A DNA stretch of 64,000 nt, taken from assembly GCA_026225945.1 (NCBI GenBank), contig JAMJFZ010001133.1:14056001-14120000 (forward strand), written 5' to 3'. Source of the DNA: Cricetomys ansorgei. Lineage: Eukaryota; Chordata; Mammalia; Rodentia; Nesomyidae. Numbering within the stretch: position 1 is the first letter of the stretch; every line of letters starts with the position of its first letter. The position numbers and the translations under genes are program-made. Positions 1 to 12,570 of the stretch are shown here, piece after piece. The notes beneath the pieces are model-generated. The model saw nothing but the letters and a program-made list of their open reading frames with translations. It searched no databases and was not told the origin of the DNA.

Positions 1-59
1 GTACATGCATATGGATGCCACTGATATCTATGTCGATCACTTTTGATTGTATAGGCAAG

Positions 60-262
60 TGTGCATGTACTTGTGGATGCCATTTCTACTTTAGTTACTT
101 TCCACTTCATTTTGTAAAACAGGGCCTCTGAATTTGGAGTTTACTCTAGGGATCTGCCTGTCTCCACCTCTGCAATGCTGGGGTTACAGATGTATGCTTT
201 GTGTCTTATTTTTAGTGGATCCTGGGAATCTGAACTCAACAAGATATTTTACTGACTGAGCC
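60..262 (-). repeat. Degenerate rodent interspersed repeat
   Basis: Resembles in reverse a common rodent repeat: 'gatctgcctgtctccacctc', 'gctggggttacag', then 'gggaatctgaactca' and 'gactgagccatcttctct'. A second copy of the same family lies at 19430-19792. I cannot name the subfamily. Confidence 0.6.
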
Positions 263-402
263 ATCTTCTCTGAACTTAAAAAATAGGGAAGGAATATAGA
301 ATGAACATTATGAAAATAAATGATAAAGTATTATGTAAATAAATTACTAATAGAACATTTCAGCTAATACATGTGTAAATAGAGATACACCGTATATGTC
401 TA

Positions 403-416
403 TGTCTCTCTCTCTC

Positions 417-455
<39 letters not shown>
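403..455. repeat. TC/CA microsatellite
   Basis: A short TC run is followed by about 17 uninterrupted CA units (421-455). Confidence 0.97.
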
Positions 456-460
<5 letters not shown>

Positions 461-774
461 TAGGGTTACAACCTCTGTTTGTGCGGGCTATAGTCATTAA
501 AGTTTAAAAGACACTGAAAAGAAATCCATTTTACAACAGTTAGGTTATGATAAGATATAGAGATTTTCATCTCTTAAAGTAAGCTGAAGTCTCTTAAATA
601 AGAAAATGAAGAAATGCTGAGTTCCGTTTGACCCAGGTAGTGCTGAAGGGTGAGGCAGGACATACTCTTTCTGACTTTTAACACAACAAATATTATATAA
701 CACTGCAGAAATAAATTCTTACCAAAAGGACCGCACGCCCCAGGTGTGGTTCTGCTTGAGGCAGTGGCACTCAC

Positions 775-899
775 CATATTCTATTGCAGATTTGAGCAGT
801 GCTTCAGCATGTGTGGAGCCAAAAGCATTTCGAACAAATCTTCTCCTTCGACGAAGATCATCCTCCCAGTAATCCAGACGCCAGAAATCATGCAGTTGG
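775..899 (-). CDS. Nbea: Nbea internal exon, last in the window
   Basis: A 125-bp exon. Its first base completes the Ser codon split at the previous junction. It then encodes 41 codons, beginning QLHDFWRLDYWEDDLRRRRR and continuing FVRNAFGSTHAEALLKSAIE and Y, with one base of a Gly codon left over (phase 1). The acceptor is catctag and the donor ATATG|gtgagt. FWRLDYWEDDLRRRRRFVRN with a run of five Arg is the hallmark just upstream of the PH-BEACH module in neurobeachin and Lrba. The following AFGSTHAEALLK indicates Nbea, since Lrba reads PLGSTHPEATLK in the versions I remember. The next exon, expected to start with the rest of a Gly codon, is beyond base 1. Confidence 0.98.
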
Positions 900-2003
900 C
901 TAGATGTGGGACATGAAGTCATGGTATTAATGTTATTAACAACAAAAAGTCAAAACTAGAAATTAATATATTCCCTAAAATTAAACGTCATTTCACTAGT
1001 ATCTTTGGAAGATTAAGACAACTGTGTTTGTATGAGTATTGCTATCACAATCAAACAAAAGTTAAAATAGCTGCATTCTCATACTTTATTCTCTTAACAC
1101 TGTAAGTGCTTGGCTGTTTTTCTTTTTTTACAGTGTTCTTTTCTCTACCAAAACATTAATCATGGGGAGTTTAGTAACAAATGCAACATCAAATTGCAAG
1201 TATTAATGGTACTTTTCTTTCTTTTATAGTTTATAACAAGCTTGTAAATCACAGAATAGTCCTTACTACAAATAGCCTGCGATTTAATGACTGTGGCTTA
1301 GTAGACTGAATTAAGAAGAATAAAATATTGCCCATGTGGTTCTGGTAGAGAAATGATTAAAACGATGTGCTGAAATATTCATTGAAGTAACTCCCTGCTG
1401 CCCACAGCAACCTGAGAAAAGTGCAGCTTTATCCATTATTAATAATATCAAATTAGAGTTGCAAAAAATTTTCAGTACGAGGTAATTGTCTTGGTAAATT
1501 ATTATTCTAATGCTAATAGTCCTCAGATGATTTTTACAGCTTTCAACTAATATAAACCATTAACAACTATGGTTATCACTGGGTAACATTGTCTTGTACA
1601 TGCTGAACCATTATTAAAACCCACAGTGCATTTCAGAAACTACTGAAACATGCTCACTACATGTGCAATGCAGCATTTTGTGATGGAACTTGGTTTTCAA
1701 TCTAACTTCAACAAACACTGGTGGTAAATAAATCAGCTTAAAAGTAAGGTTTTCTGTTTACACAACATAGATTAATATAGTTGAAAAGATGATACTGTAA
1801 TTTTGTGAGCAGCACTATTCATAAAAACAGAAAGTTTTCATAGCACATTTTATTCACTTATTATTTTGATGTCTCACTGCAGGAACATGTCAGGACCTGC
1901 TTTTTATTTTGCTCATTACTGCATCTCTAGCATCGTATCTGGAACAAGAATACTTTCAACAAGGAGTCAATGGATTATTTCTTAATTTCAAAACATCAAT
2001 AGG

Positions 2004-2069
2004 TTGGGGCTGGAGAGACAGCTTAGGGGTTTAGGTCACTTGGCATCTGTAACTCCAGTACCATGGGGA
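2004..2069 (+). mobile_element. Truncated B2/B3-type SINE
   Basis: Begins with the tRNA-like head 'ggggctggagagacagctta', followed by 'tctgtaactccagtaccatgggg'-type body sequence, with the middle missing. It abuts the LTR-like composite. Confidence 0.6.
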
Positions 2070-2070
2070 T

Positions 2071-3901
2071 TGCTTTAGTCAGTGTTCTATTACTATGAAT
2101 AGGTAGCATGACCAAGGCAACTCTGACTAAAAAACAAAACAAAACAAAAAACATTTCATTGGAAGCTTGCTTACAATTTCAGAGGTTTAGTCCATTACCA
2201 TCATGGTTGGGAGCATGACAGCATGTAAGTAGGCACTGGAGCATTTTGCTGAGAGCTACATCATGATCCATAGACAAAGAGAAAGAAAGTGACACTGTGC
2301 CTGGCATGGGCTTTTGAAACCTCAAAGCCCACCCCCAGTGAAACATTTCCACCAACAAGGCCACCTCTCCTAATCCTTTTAATCCATCTCAAATAGAGCC
2401 ACTCTTGATTACTTAGCATTCAAATAAATGAGCCTGTGGGTACCATTCAAACCACCACTTCCTGGCCCCCATGGGCTTATAGCCATATCAGAATGCAAAA
2501 GTGCATGCAGTCTAACTTCAAAAGTCACCATATACTATCATAGTCTCAATACTGTTTAAAAGTCCAAAGTTCCAAGTCTCTTCTGAGACTCAAGGCATTC
2601 TCTTAACTGTAAGCTGATGTAAAATCGAAAGAAAAAAGCAGATTACATAGTTTCAACATACAATGATATAAAATTAACATTCAAAAAGGAAGAAAGGGAG
2701 CATATTGAGGAAATAATGGGCCAAAGCAAGAATGAAAATCAGCCGGGCAAACTCTAAACACTGCATCTTCATGTCTGATATTAAAGTGCTCTTCAGATCT
2801 TCAACTCCTTTCAGCTTTGTTGACTGCAATACACTTCTCTCTCGTGGGCTGGTTCCATCCCCTGTTAGCAGCTCTCCTTGGCAGGTATGCCACAACTCTG
2901 GCATCTGTAACATCCTGGGGTCTCCAAGGCAATCCAGGTTTCACTTTGATAAACTTAATACAATGGCCTCTCTGGGCCTCCACGCAGAGATACCTTTGAT
3001 ACATACCTGGCTTCAACAGTTTTCTTTAGTTATGGAGGGAGATTTCATAACCACTTTCTTGTATCCTTGACTCTAAAGTCAGAACCACGTGGCTAAAACG
3101 GCTAAATTCTGCTCCTTGATGGGGCTGGAACTTGACCACTTGTTCAAATACATTTGGTTCAGCTTTTTGTTGTTGATGGTTTCCTTAACTGTTTAAGCTT
3201 TCCTTTAATTCTTTTTCACATGTTGGAAGCAGGGCTGGATGGGGTCTTGCCCTGAGGTCACCAACTCTTTTAATCCATTTAATATCAGGTTTCTCTTTAA
3301 AAGTTTTATCTCCTTGAGCACTGACTGGACTTAGCTCCATTACACTTCCCAATGCTCCTTTTTTCCCCCTGAAACTGTACATTTTGTATTTTTCATTGCT
3401 TAGCATGTTCCTTTTCATTATAGATCTGCATAAGAGTGGCCACAGTCAATACTATGTTGTATTGAAACCTCCTCTGCTAACACCATTAATCCAAAACCCT
3501 TCAATTTAGCCTGAGGAAGATATTTAGGGCAAGGACAAAAAGCAGCCACATTCTTTGCCAAAATATCAGAGGAATGGCTTCTAGGCCACTTATTTATATT
3601 CTTCCCCTCTGAAACTCCTTGAGCTGGGCTTCCACAGTTCAAAGAGCCCTGGGCACTGCCTTCCTTCCATGCTTCTATTAGAAGGGTCCACTAATCCCTG
3701 TCTAAAGTGCCCAACTGCTTTTCTGGTTCAAAGTCCCAAAGTCTTCCTACAACAAACAGTCTGGTGAGGCCCGTCACAGCAATATCCCACTCCTGGTACC
3801 AACTTCTGTCTTAGTCACTGTTCTATTGCTGTGAAGAGACACCATGAACAAGCCAACTCTTCTAAAAGAAAACATTTAATTGGGGGCTTTCTTACAATTT
3901 T
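2071..3901. mobile_element. LTR-like rodent composite repeat, non-coding relic
   Basis: Two similar blocks, 2071-2460 and 3807-3901, both begin TTAGTCA-GTTCTATT and flank about 1.35 kb of internal sequence. The blocks are familiar from a common rodent dispersed repeat ('gaagagacaccatga', 'aaaacatttaattgg', 'cagaggtttagtccatta'). The right block is cut off after about 95 bp. The internal part has no credible gag or pol frame; the open frame at 2732-3070 lacks any domain. It looks like a decayed non-autonomous LTR element. I cannot assign its Repbase name. Confidence 0.6.
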
Positions 3902-4385
3902 GATTTTCTTGTTTTGTTTTTGTTATTATGGTGCCTGAGTTTCTTTAAAGAGGTGGATTACTCTCATAAACCAGATGGAAGACTAAATTTACATGATAAA
4001 GCAAAACCAGACATGGTAACTGGTTGTTAGACATTTGGCAATAAAAATCATTCAGGAGATCAGATAAAAGGTTAGAATAAGAACAAGGAGATACTTTGCT
4101 AAATACACACAGGAGGCACATGAACACTTGGCCTTTCACTTGTGTGAAAAAAGTGGAAACCATTGCTATCAGGAATTCTGTGCATGCAATCTAATTCTGC
4201 CCAGATCAGACAAAAATATGTATCTCACAAATTGGTAACTAAAAGTTTTCTTCACATGAAGAGGTACAAAGTATATAATGTACTTTTATGAAACCCAAGA
4301 CTTTATACAGTGATTATATGTCAATAAAAGATTACATATTAAAAACTCAAGCTTGTGTCTGTCTGTTGGTCTTTCTTTTCTTTCC

Positions 4386-4472
4386 TTTTTTTTTTGGCAC
4401 TACTAAGGTTTAAACCAGGGCTTTGCATATGTTAGGCAAATGCTCTACCATGGAGCTAAATCTCAAGCCCTA
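4386..4472 (-). mobile_element. ID element (tRNA-Ala/BC1-derived SINE)
   Basis: On the minus strand it reads as a diverged ID: 'gagatttagctccatggtag', 'agcatttgcctaacatatgc', 'aaagccctggttt', then an A-rich tail (the T run at 4386-4396). Divergence indicates an old copy. Confidence 0.85.
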
Positions 4473-5084
4473 AACTATACAGTTTAGCATTTTGTGCTGC
4501 TATTTTGAATATCTAAACTATATAATTTAAATGGGTGGGGTGTATTATATAAATTATAATAAAAGATATTATTAAGAGAAGCATCATACTGTCTCCTTCT
4601 TTTGGACACACTATGATTTGTACTTCTCCCACCCACTTTTCTTTATTCCTTTAAAAAAAATGAGACATGATTTTGATATGTAGTTTAAGCCTGCCTTGAC
4701 CTTGTAGGAATCCTCTCCCTCACTGTGCCACCAAATGCTGGGAGACAGGAGTTGGCAAACATGCCAAACTCTGCATGCATGTTGAAGAAAAGCATGTTGA
4801 CGTGACTTCCTGGCCAGTTACTTGGTGAGCAGCAGCAAGTCACTTCCAGAAAAGTCTCAGAGACAGTGGATAGGGTGCTACGACCCACCACACACCTTCT
4901 AATATTTAAGATTTTAGAGTGACTTCCAGGAGCAGAGCCTTCCTGAGGGCCTGTGCTGGACACAGTGAGAAAATAAGATTTTCTTGAATCAAATCTCTGA
5001 GATGTTCAGGTTGGTTGTTACTTCAGCATAATCCAAGAGAGAAGTTGTTAGGACGGTATACATGATAGGCCAATGAGCCTGGCT

Positions 5085-5250
5085 CTAATCATTGAACATA
5101 TGCTACTTTTTTTAGTCCTCCAAATGAGAAAAGCACCACTATTACACACCATTATAATAAGGAAACAGAGGCCAGGAGGGGTTAATGTTCTCAAGTTCAA
5201 GCAACTTTACTTAGTGGCAGAGCAAGTGTGTGTTCTCGGGTTCTCTGATT
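5085..5250 (-). mobile_element. MIR SINE remnant
   Basis: Contains 'attataataaggaaacagag', 'ggttaatgttctcaagttca' and 'ttagtggcagagcaagtgtg', the usual MIR 'gaggaaactgaggc / aagtggcagagc' signature in reverse orientation. MIRs predate the placental radiation. Confidence 0.75.
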
Positions 5251-7577
5251 TCCTAGCTACACACGATGTAAAGGCAATTGAGAAAATGAATTCTCTTGAG
5301 GATGTGACATTGAAGACAGCTATTTCCTGCTTCCTTACAAGCAGAGCCAAGTACCCTGGATGAACACTGGTAATTATGAGAGAGATACAGTGAACTTTGA
5401 AAACTCATGTTAATGTCATTTAGTAATTTTTAGGAGAAATATATTTATATTTCTTTAAAAACTCTTATTAGCATATGTTAACTGTATAAAATCATGGGTT
5501 TTATTTAGTCTTCTTTCATAGGTATGTCTTATACTATGGTCATATTCACCCCACAAGATAGATCTTGTTTCTACTATCAATGCGAAGAGGAGTCATGTCT
5601 ATTTGATAAGGGAGGGAAAATTGCTTAAGGGAAAACCTTTATCCTTCCCTTAAAATAATTAGTTATATCAAAGGCCTCAAGGATTTATCTTTGGAACTTT
5701 GCCAAAAGAAAGGTTTTTGCGAGAGTCTGGATGTTGATATGTTTGATTTTTTAAAATTTGGTTTTGATTTTCTTTTTGTTTTCCTCAGAGAAGGCAGATT
5801 TTTTGAGGGGGAAAAAAAAAGCATGTTATCTATTTCTTTTGCCTCTTGGGTACACCACCACATCCTTTAAGTCTGCTTTTCCAGTAGCAGAAAGAATAAA
5901 GTGATTTCATAGTCTTCAAGGGGGAAAGTTTTCAATGTGAAAATGCAAGATGGGGAAGCTGGGGTCAGGTTCCAGTTAGTGTTCATGTAAGACAGATAAG
6001 CAGCCATTTTAAATGTGATCCCAGGGAATTGAGTTTCAGTATAAAAAAAGAAGCATTTGGAGTTTTAAGATCAGAAGGATACTGGGGCAATTTTCAAAAT
6101 ATTTATTTTAAAATAAAATATTACCATGTGTTTTGAAACAAAGCTCTCCTTATTGCTCCTGGTGAACTGTTTTAGATGTCCAACAGGGCTCAGGAATCTG
6201 TAATTGTTAGCCTGCCTTTCTACTGTAGGACAGCTGGACAAATCAAGCTGATGACACATCAGCTGAAACTGGCCTATCATAGGGATCTCTAAGGAAGGTG
6301 CCCCTCAAGATGGCTGAGTCATGTATCAAGGAGGCAGTGACTCCCAACGAAATGATCTAATGTCACTAGCAATCCCACTGCATCTATCTGGACATTTCTG
6401 AATACTGCTGACTCTGCAGAGTTGATAACACCCGGCTTGCAGATACCTCTGGTACTGCACCCTCACTCTTATTAATTAGAAATTATCTAGGTAACAAAAA
6501 GTCCTGTTAATTCACATGACACACTTTTGTATTTCTTTTCTGATCTTTCCATACTCCATGGCAGTGCTGGCCTGTTATTTGCATTGTTGAATTTGTATTT
6601 GAGACCCTTGGAATTCATATTTTGCAAACCATAATATTGTAGATGTTAGCTGTTAGAAATCTAGTGTGGTGAAGCTGCTTTAAACTATCTCTGTTAGACC
6701 ATTTGGGTTAGTGCTTAATAATCACACTATCTGGTATATCTACAAAACAGTGTACAAATAAAGATTGCATGCATGCCAGGGGCAACAAATAAGTACAAGA
6801 CACCAGCTTTCATCTATTTTTGCCTATCATATATGTACATTCCCTGCATGAACATGAAAAATATTATCTTTAGAACTTAGAAAAAGATTAGACACCTAAG
6901 ACAATCCCTAGAGGTGAAACTCATTGGTTTTTGTCCAGTTGCTTAAATGAATACTTTTTTCCCAGTGACTTAAGTACACTGATGCAGACCTATCAAGGAA
7001 AAGTAAGCATTCCCTGTGCTTTCAAATTCCTAAGTGAAATTACAATTTATTAGTCTCCTTGCATTACTAAAGAAAGGCAGTGATATCTCACATAGAAATC
7101 AAATAATAGCAGTTTTAGAAAAGTTCACAGTTGCTGACTTGCAAATAGAAAACAGAAGCAAAATATTGCTCACAATTGTTCCTATCAAACCACTGCTGCT
7201 GTCCTCATGTTCTTCTTGCACACAGGCTCTAGTGCCATTCGATTCGCATTAACAAAAGCACCATTACTTACAATCATATGCAAAATGCAATTATGTCATA
7301 TGGACAAGCAGTTTGACAAATTAACATGTATAATTATATCTAAGGGGGGTCCAGTAAGAAGGAAATAGATTCCTAATGACCCAGTTTGGCAATCAGTGAC
7401 AGAGATAAAGTCTTCAACTACTATACACAGACTAATTTTACTTTTTTATATTTTTTAAAGTATTATTCTTACAATAATCATGAGGAAGCCAGATATTGCC
7501 CTCTTAAATAATTTCAGTATTCCATATCTCCATCCCATCTGAGTCAGGGTTTAGTCCGTAATTAAGAATCATCTACA

Positions 7578-7672
7578 ATTCACTATACGGCCCAGACTAG
7601 CCCTGATCTCCTGTGACCTTCCCACCTTATCCTCCCAAGTGTTGGGATTATAGCTGTGAACCACCTTGTTGG
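7578..7672 (-). mobile_element. B1-like monomer fragment
   Basis: 'cccagactagccctgatctc', 'cctcccaagtgttgggatta' and 'tagctgtgaaccacc' are a diverged B1/proto-B1 in reverse. Confidence 0.7.
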
Positions 7673-8250
7673 GATTGAGATATTATTTTTTTATGTATCT
7701 ACATACATTTCATAAAATGTCTATATTAGATATACTCTCTGTATTATATAATACAATAGTATATATAAAAACATTGCATAGTAGATACACATTATACATG
7801 CAATACGCTATACAAACTACACACTAGTTTAAAGATGAGGCTTAGTATTGTATTAGAAGGCAGCTTACTAACATAACAGAACTGATTTATGGAGTGTTCT
7901 CTCTGTCTTTATTAGTTGCTATCATTCTGAATCACTCCTTCCCTGCCTTGTGTGTATCTAGGTCTGTGACTACATCTCCAGTTCTCAGTGCACATGAAGA
8001 AAGTGAGCAACGAAAACAAGAGTCTAAGGAAGAACCTCTAGAAATATGGATTGGCAGCTATAGCCAGCCTCTGGTACATGGTTTAAGAATTTTCGGGTAA
8101 GTTTAAGGAATGGAAACATGACTCCTATTACCTTTACACTGTTGTTCAGCAACAACAGCAACAAAATAACACTATCTATGCTGATAATCTGAAACAGGAA
8201 AAGTAGAGATAACACAAATTTGAAATGCTTCAAAGAAATACTATTTATGC

Positions 8251-8378
8251 TAGGCCTAGTGGGGTAGGCCTGTGATCCAGGTATTTGGGAGTTAAGACAG
8301 GAGGATTTCAAGTTCAAAGCCTGCCTGCACTACAGAGTGAAACACTGTCTCAAAAAAAAGAAAAAGAAAGAAGAAAGG
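8251..8378 (+). mobile_element. Old B1-type SINE
   Basis: 'ggcctagtggggtaggcctg', 'caggtatttgggagttaaga', 'cactacagagtgaaacactg' and 'tctcaaaaaaaag' follow the B1 order from 5' end to A-rich tail. Confidence 0.8.
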
Positions 8379-9189
8379 CCACACCCCCAAATACTCAACA
8401 GAAGATATAAACATTTAAGTAAAATTAATAGTTCCTTTAGCACTTTGATAAAAACAAAATAATTTTCAAAAAAGAAAAAGTACTTTTGAAGCCTTACTAT
8501 GCATAGGATGCTATTTATACAAGGAAGCTGGCCCAGTGATCTTTTATTTTCAGGATGTCCAGAATCACTAACATAGCATTCTCAGTGTCTCACACCATAA
8601 GAAAGTGTTTTTCTGAACTTGAGCCTCTTCCTAACACAGGCACTTCTAGCAGACAGCATCAGCACCTCATTCCCTTCTCTGCACAGACATCAATTCTTAA
8701 TTGATCAATTCTTAGTTGTTCTCTTGTATTTCTGCATACATTGCAGTTCTACTAGTTACAAGTTCAAGAAACTCTACTCCACTGAGTTTAGTTTATTTCC
8801 AAAATCTTGTACCTTCTGTGTGTTTCTTCAAAAGAATTAAAATATTTAAAGAAAACTGTTAGGTCCACATTTTCAACTTATGAGGAATTAACTGGGTATC
8901 AACTGCACTGATTTTTATAACAGATATATTAACACTGAAAAGTCAACAACACCTATGTGTGTAGCTTACAGAAGACAGAAAGTATAAAAAGGCCAAAGGT
9001 GAGGACACATATTGGAGAACATTACACCCTTAGCCACCAAAAACTACCAAAGTGAATGAATGAACATGGAATAATAAAATAAGTATCCCCAGCCAGGAGT
9101 GGAGCCATTTACAAAACAGACCACTCTATCTGTGCTTTTTTCTTTTGCAGAATCCAATAAACTGCCATTATATTCCTTTTAAATGGTTC

Positions 9190-9560
9190 CATTACTAGGA
9201 TTCTATAACAACGGCCTAATCTCTTGATAATTATAATAAATGCTTGTAATCAAAGTAGGAGCCAATTAGAATAGGAAGGAGAAAAGCTGTTTTCCATCAA
9301 ACTCTATGACCTCTGAAACATTCAGTTACAATGCAGCTTTCTACCTAACTTTGCTCAAATAAATATTTAAGAAAATACCAGATCAATGAGACGTTGGCCT
9401 GAGGCATTGTAGCGCTATTTTTATTTCAGATTTAAAAATGTGTTAATAATTAAACTAAAGGGACATCTTGGCTTTAGCATAAAGATTTCTAGAACTTGAG
9501 TGATAAATGACTTGATTCGAGACAGTCTTTCCTCGGGGAGCAAGCACAATAGTTACTTTA
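9190..9560. other. Unique non-repetitive stretch, possible conserved non-coding element
   Basis: A repeat-free block with TAATTA/AATTATAATAAAT-like and CAATTAG motifs and no coding frame. Proposed only from its texture and its position inside a developmental gene intron. Confidence 0.2.
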
Positions 9561-11680
9561 GAAAATGACACTGTGGTGATGAGCTACCCACACTGTGGTG
9601 GCTTTAAGGAAGTATCATTTTCCTGGAGCACAGACATCTCAATGCAGAAGTTGGGTCTGGCCTCTCTTGATAAGCAGTGCTAGGTCATGGAAGTAATTTA
9701 AAGCTGGAAAAGTGATGGGAAACGACTACATAGGATCAGGATGGCTTTCATCTGCATACATTTCACTTGTTAGCTGTGAACAGCAAGAAGCCAGCTGTGG
9801 CCAGGGTAGCAGGGAACTGTCAACCTAGGCTACAATCAAGGGAAAACTCTTTTATTTTTTAAAGTAGTGATTTTTAATAAGTCTTAGCAAAGAATGATCC
9901 TTTCTAAATGTTCATTCATATCTATATATAGGATTTCCACCAACTGTCAAAAGCGATGGATCGAATTTACAACCAAATAAAATCTTTGTGCTTACTCGTG
10001 GGAATAAACAGAATTATGAGGAGAAAATTAACAAAAAAAAGAGAAAATATAAAATACAAAACATAATATATAAAATACAATGCCTTCAAGGCAGAGACAA
10101 CTATGCTTTACTTGTTATCCCAGAGGCACTATAGGGAGTTTGTGACAGCACACTGAAAAGCAAGACTCCTTTGTGAAACTTGTACATTTATTTAACTAAG
10201 CACAATCACTGAAAATGACCTTTATCCAAACCCTTCACCACAGTCTTACAATGATCTGAAATGACTGCCAGACACTCTTTAAATAACATTTCTTAAACAA
10301 AAGTCATTACCCAGGGGCAGTATTAAAGCAGGGGCACGAAAGACAAATCTTCGCTCATCAAAACGTAGCACAGGCTTAAGGAGAGTAGGTAACACACTGA
10401 TCATCATTGCCGAAACACTGACAAGCAACACAAATCACCGTATTCGTTTAAAATGGCTGGGAACAGTGTGGTTTTCACATTCAAGGAGGCTTATTTGCTG
10501 CTTGGTGGAGAGAACTGTCCAAGAAAACAATTTGGAAAATAAAAATGCTGCTTAAGACTTAATATAGGGAAGTGTTATAAGAGGAGGTTTTCTCAAAACA
10601 AGTGTTATAAAATAAAATTTTATAAATTAATAAAATTTATAAAATAAAATATTTTGCATTTACAAAATGTAGTCATTTTCATAAACTTAATAGGTAAATT
10701 TACATAAATCACCCCCATTGCAAACTAAGCACTCGACCATCTCTGTCTTTTCTCTTTTAATTTATATCCGGCATAAAATCTAAGGTTGCATATAGGTCAG
10801 GTGTGGATAGAAAGGTAAAACATGGATAAGAACAATTGTGAATTGGAAAAATGATACATATTGTGTAGTCCTTTTATATATTTATTTTTTTATTTTTAAA
10901 GGTGTTTCTGATTCAGTTAGCCAACACAGGGCATACAGGGATTTTCCCCCATTAAGAGGATGATTAGTCCAGTAAATTACAGCTTTCAGATGAGGATGAT
11001 TGTTATATCTCTGTGCTGGGAAAGGAGAAGGGGATAGGAGGTTCATTTCACCACAAAGTAATTATGTGGGGCCACTATGTTACCATCTATCATGGCTGAA
11101 AGATGACACTCACTGTTAGCCAAGGGAAGCTGCTACTCAGAGGTTTCCATCTAGATCAATAACCATGAATTTTTTTTTTCCCCTGGCAAAAAAAAAGTAA
11201 TTATACAACAGAAACTTCACAATCAATACTTTCCTCGGCTAACATAGAGTCCACTATAAAAGCATGAGAATATGTTCTTGTCAGCTATCACCTAAGTCTA
11301 CCCTATTACATTTTCTATATTTTAATCATATGTTTCCAGTGTTATTTTTAATCCCCACTATTGGTTCCTGATAATTAAGAGAGTGTTTTTAGTTTCTGTT
11401 TCTTGTTTTTATGGTTTAGAAGGCATGCTAGGTTTCTCTTGACCATACAGCAAGGTTATGAGAGTGGCCACTGATTAACTCAGGACTATTTCTTAAGAAA
11501 AAATAATTCATGTGAAAAATAGTGTCCACACTCAACAGAACTGAAAACATTGCAGGAGAAGGCAGCAACTGCTCAGTCAGCACTCTGACCTTCTTTAACT
11601 TTTAAGATCCACAAATAGCACACTGAATGTTTTAAAATAGACGTTTCAAAATTTCAAAATAAAAAACTTAGCCCCAGCCA

Positions 11681-11692
11681 GTGTGTGTGTGC

Positions 11693-11740
<48 letters not shown>
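11681..11740. repeat. (GT)n(AT)n microsatellite
   Basis: A short GT stretch is followed by about 22 uninterrupted AT units to 11740. Confidence 0.97.
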
Positions 11741-11742
<2 letters not shown>

Positions 11743-12494
11743 CATACATATGGATGAAAACAGATCTTAAAATCATCTAAAAATCCATCAAATTGTCAAT
11801 TTGACAACTGCTTTCTCTGAGATAGAGTTTAGTCTTATAAACCAATCTAATATATCAGAAAAGGTTAAAGGGCAAGAAAAAATCACTACTTCAGTGAAAA
11901 AAAATTTTGACATCCAATTTTCAAGCTGATTTATCAGTAGAAAGCTAAAATGGATAGGTTGCCATTACTGGAGAGCAGCCTGTCTAGGAAAGCTGTTACA
12001 AAGCCTCCTGTTTTGATTTAGCTACATTAATCAATACAAACCTATACTGTTTCAATTTTTAAAACATTGATCTTCTGCTGTAAGCTTAGTTCAGCCACAT
12101 TTATCAACAATCATAAAATACTCAATGTATTTTTTAACACTGACAACGAAAGTAAAATGATAAAATGAAAATCAGGTTTATTTGCCTTGATGGTTAATCA
12201 CTGCTACAAAATAATAGTTTAATCTATGTAACTAATAACTGAGTTAATATTTTCACATTTGGGAAAAGTGTGCTATCATTCTGTCTGCTCCTCTTTATAA
12301 CTAGACCAACACCGACTCAGTACTTGGAGGCAGTCATGAATTAATTTGAGTTTTAATGATATAGTGGGTTATTCTAGATATTTAGACTCAAACAGATAAA
12401 ATTTTTACAGTTTTTATTTAATATTAAAAAGACTTTTATTTGTTAAAAGCAAAAGTAAAGTCTTTTGAAAGAATTTCAGACTGTATAGTAAATA

Positions 12495-12570
12495 TATTTA
12501 ATTTAATTTAATTTAATAATTAATTTAATTAATATTTAATTTAATTTAATTAATATTAATTTAATTTAAT
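12495..12570. repeat. TTAAT-type AT-only tandem tract
   Basis: About 76 bases made only of A and T, mostly TTTAA/TTAAT units with several inverted arrangements. Confidence 0.93.

Larger units (their letters stand above)
1..774 (-). other. Nbea: Nbea intron, partial (3' side of the window)
   Basis: Begins at the strong gtgagt donor of the FWRLDYW exon and runs off the window. It contains a degenerate rodent repeat (60-262) and a TC/CA microsatellite (403-455). The next exon is not reached. Confidence 0.9.

Noticed and set aside
2732..3070. 112-codon plus-strand frame
   Set aside because: Lies in the interior of the LTR-like repeat and matches no retroviral domain; overlapping frames on the other strand are equally open.
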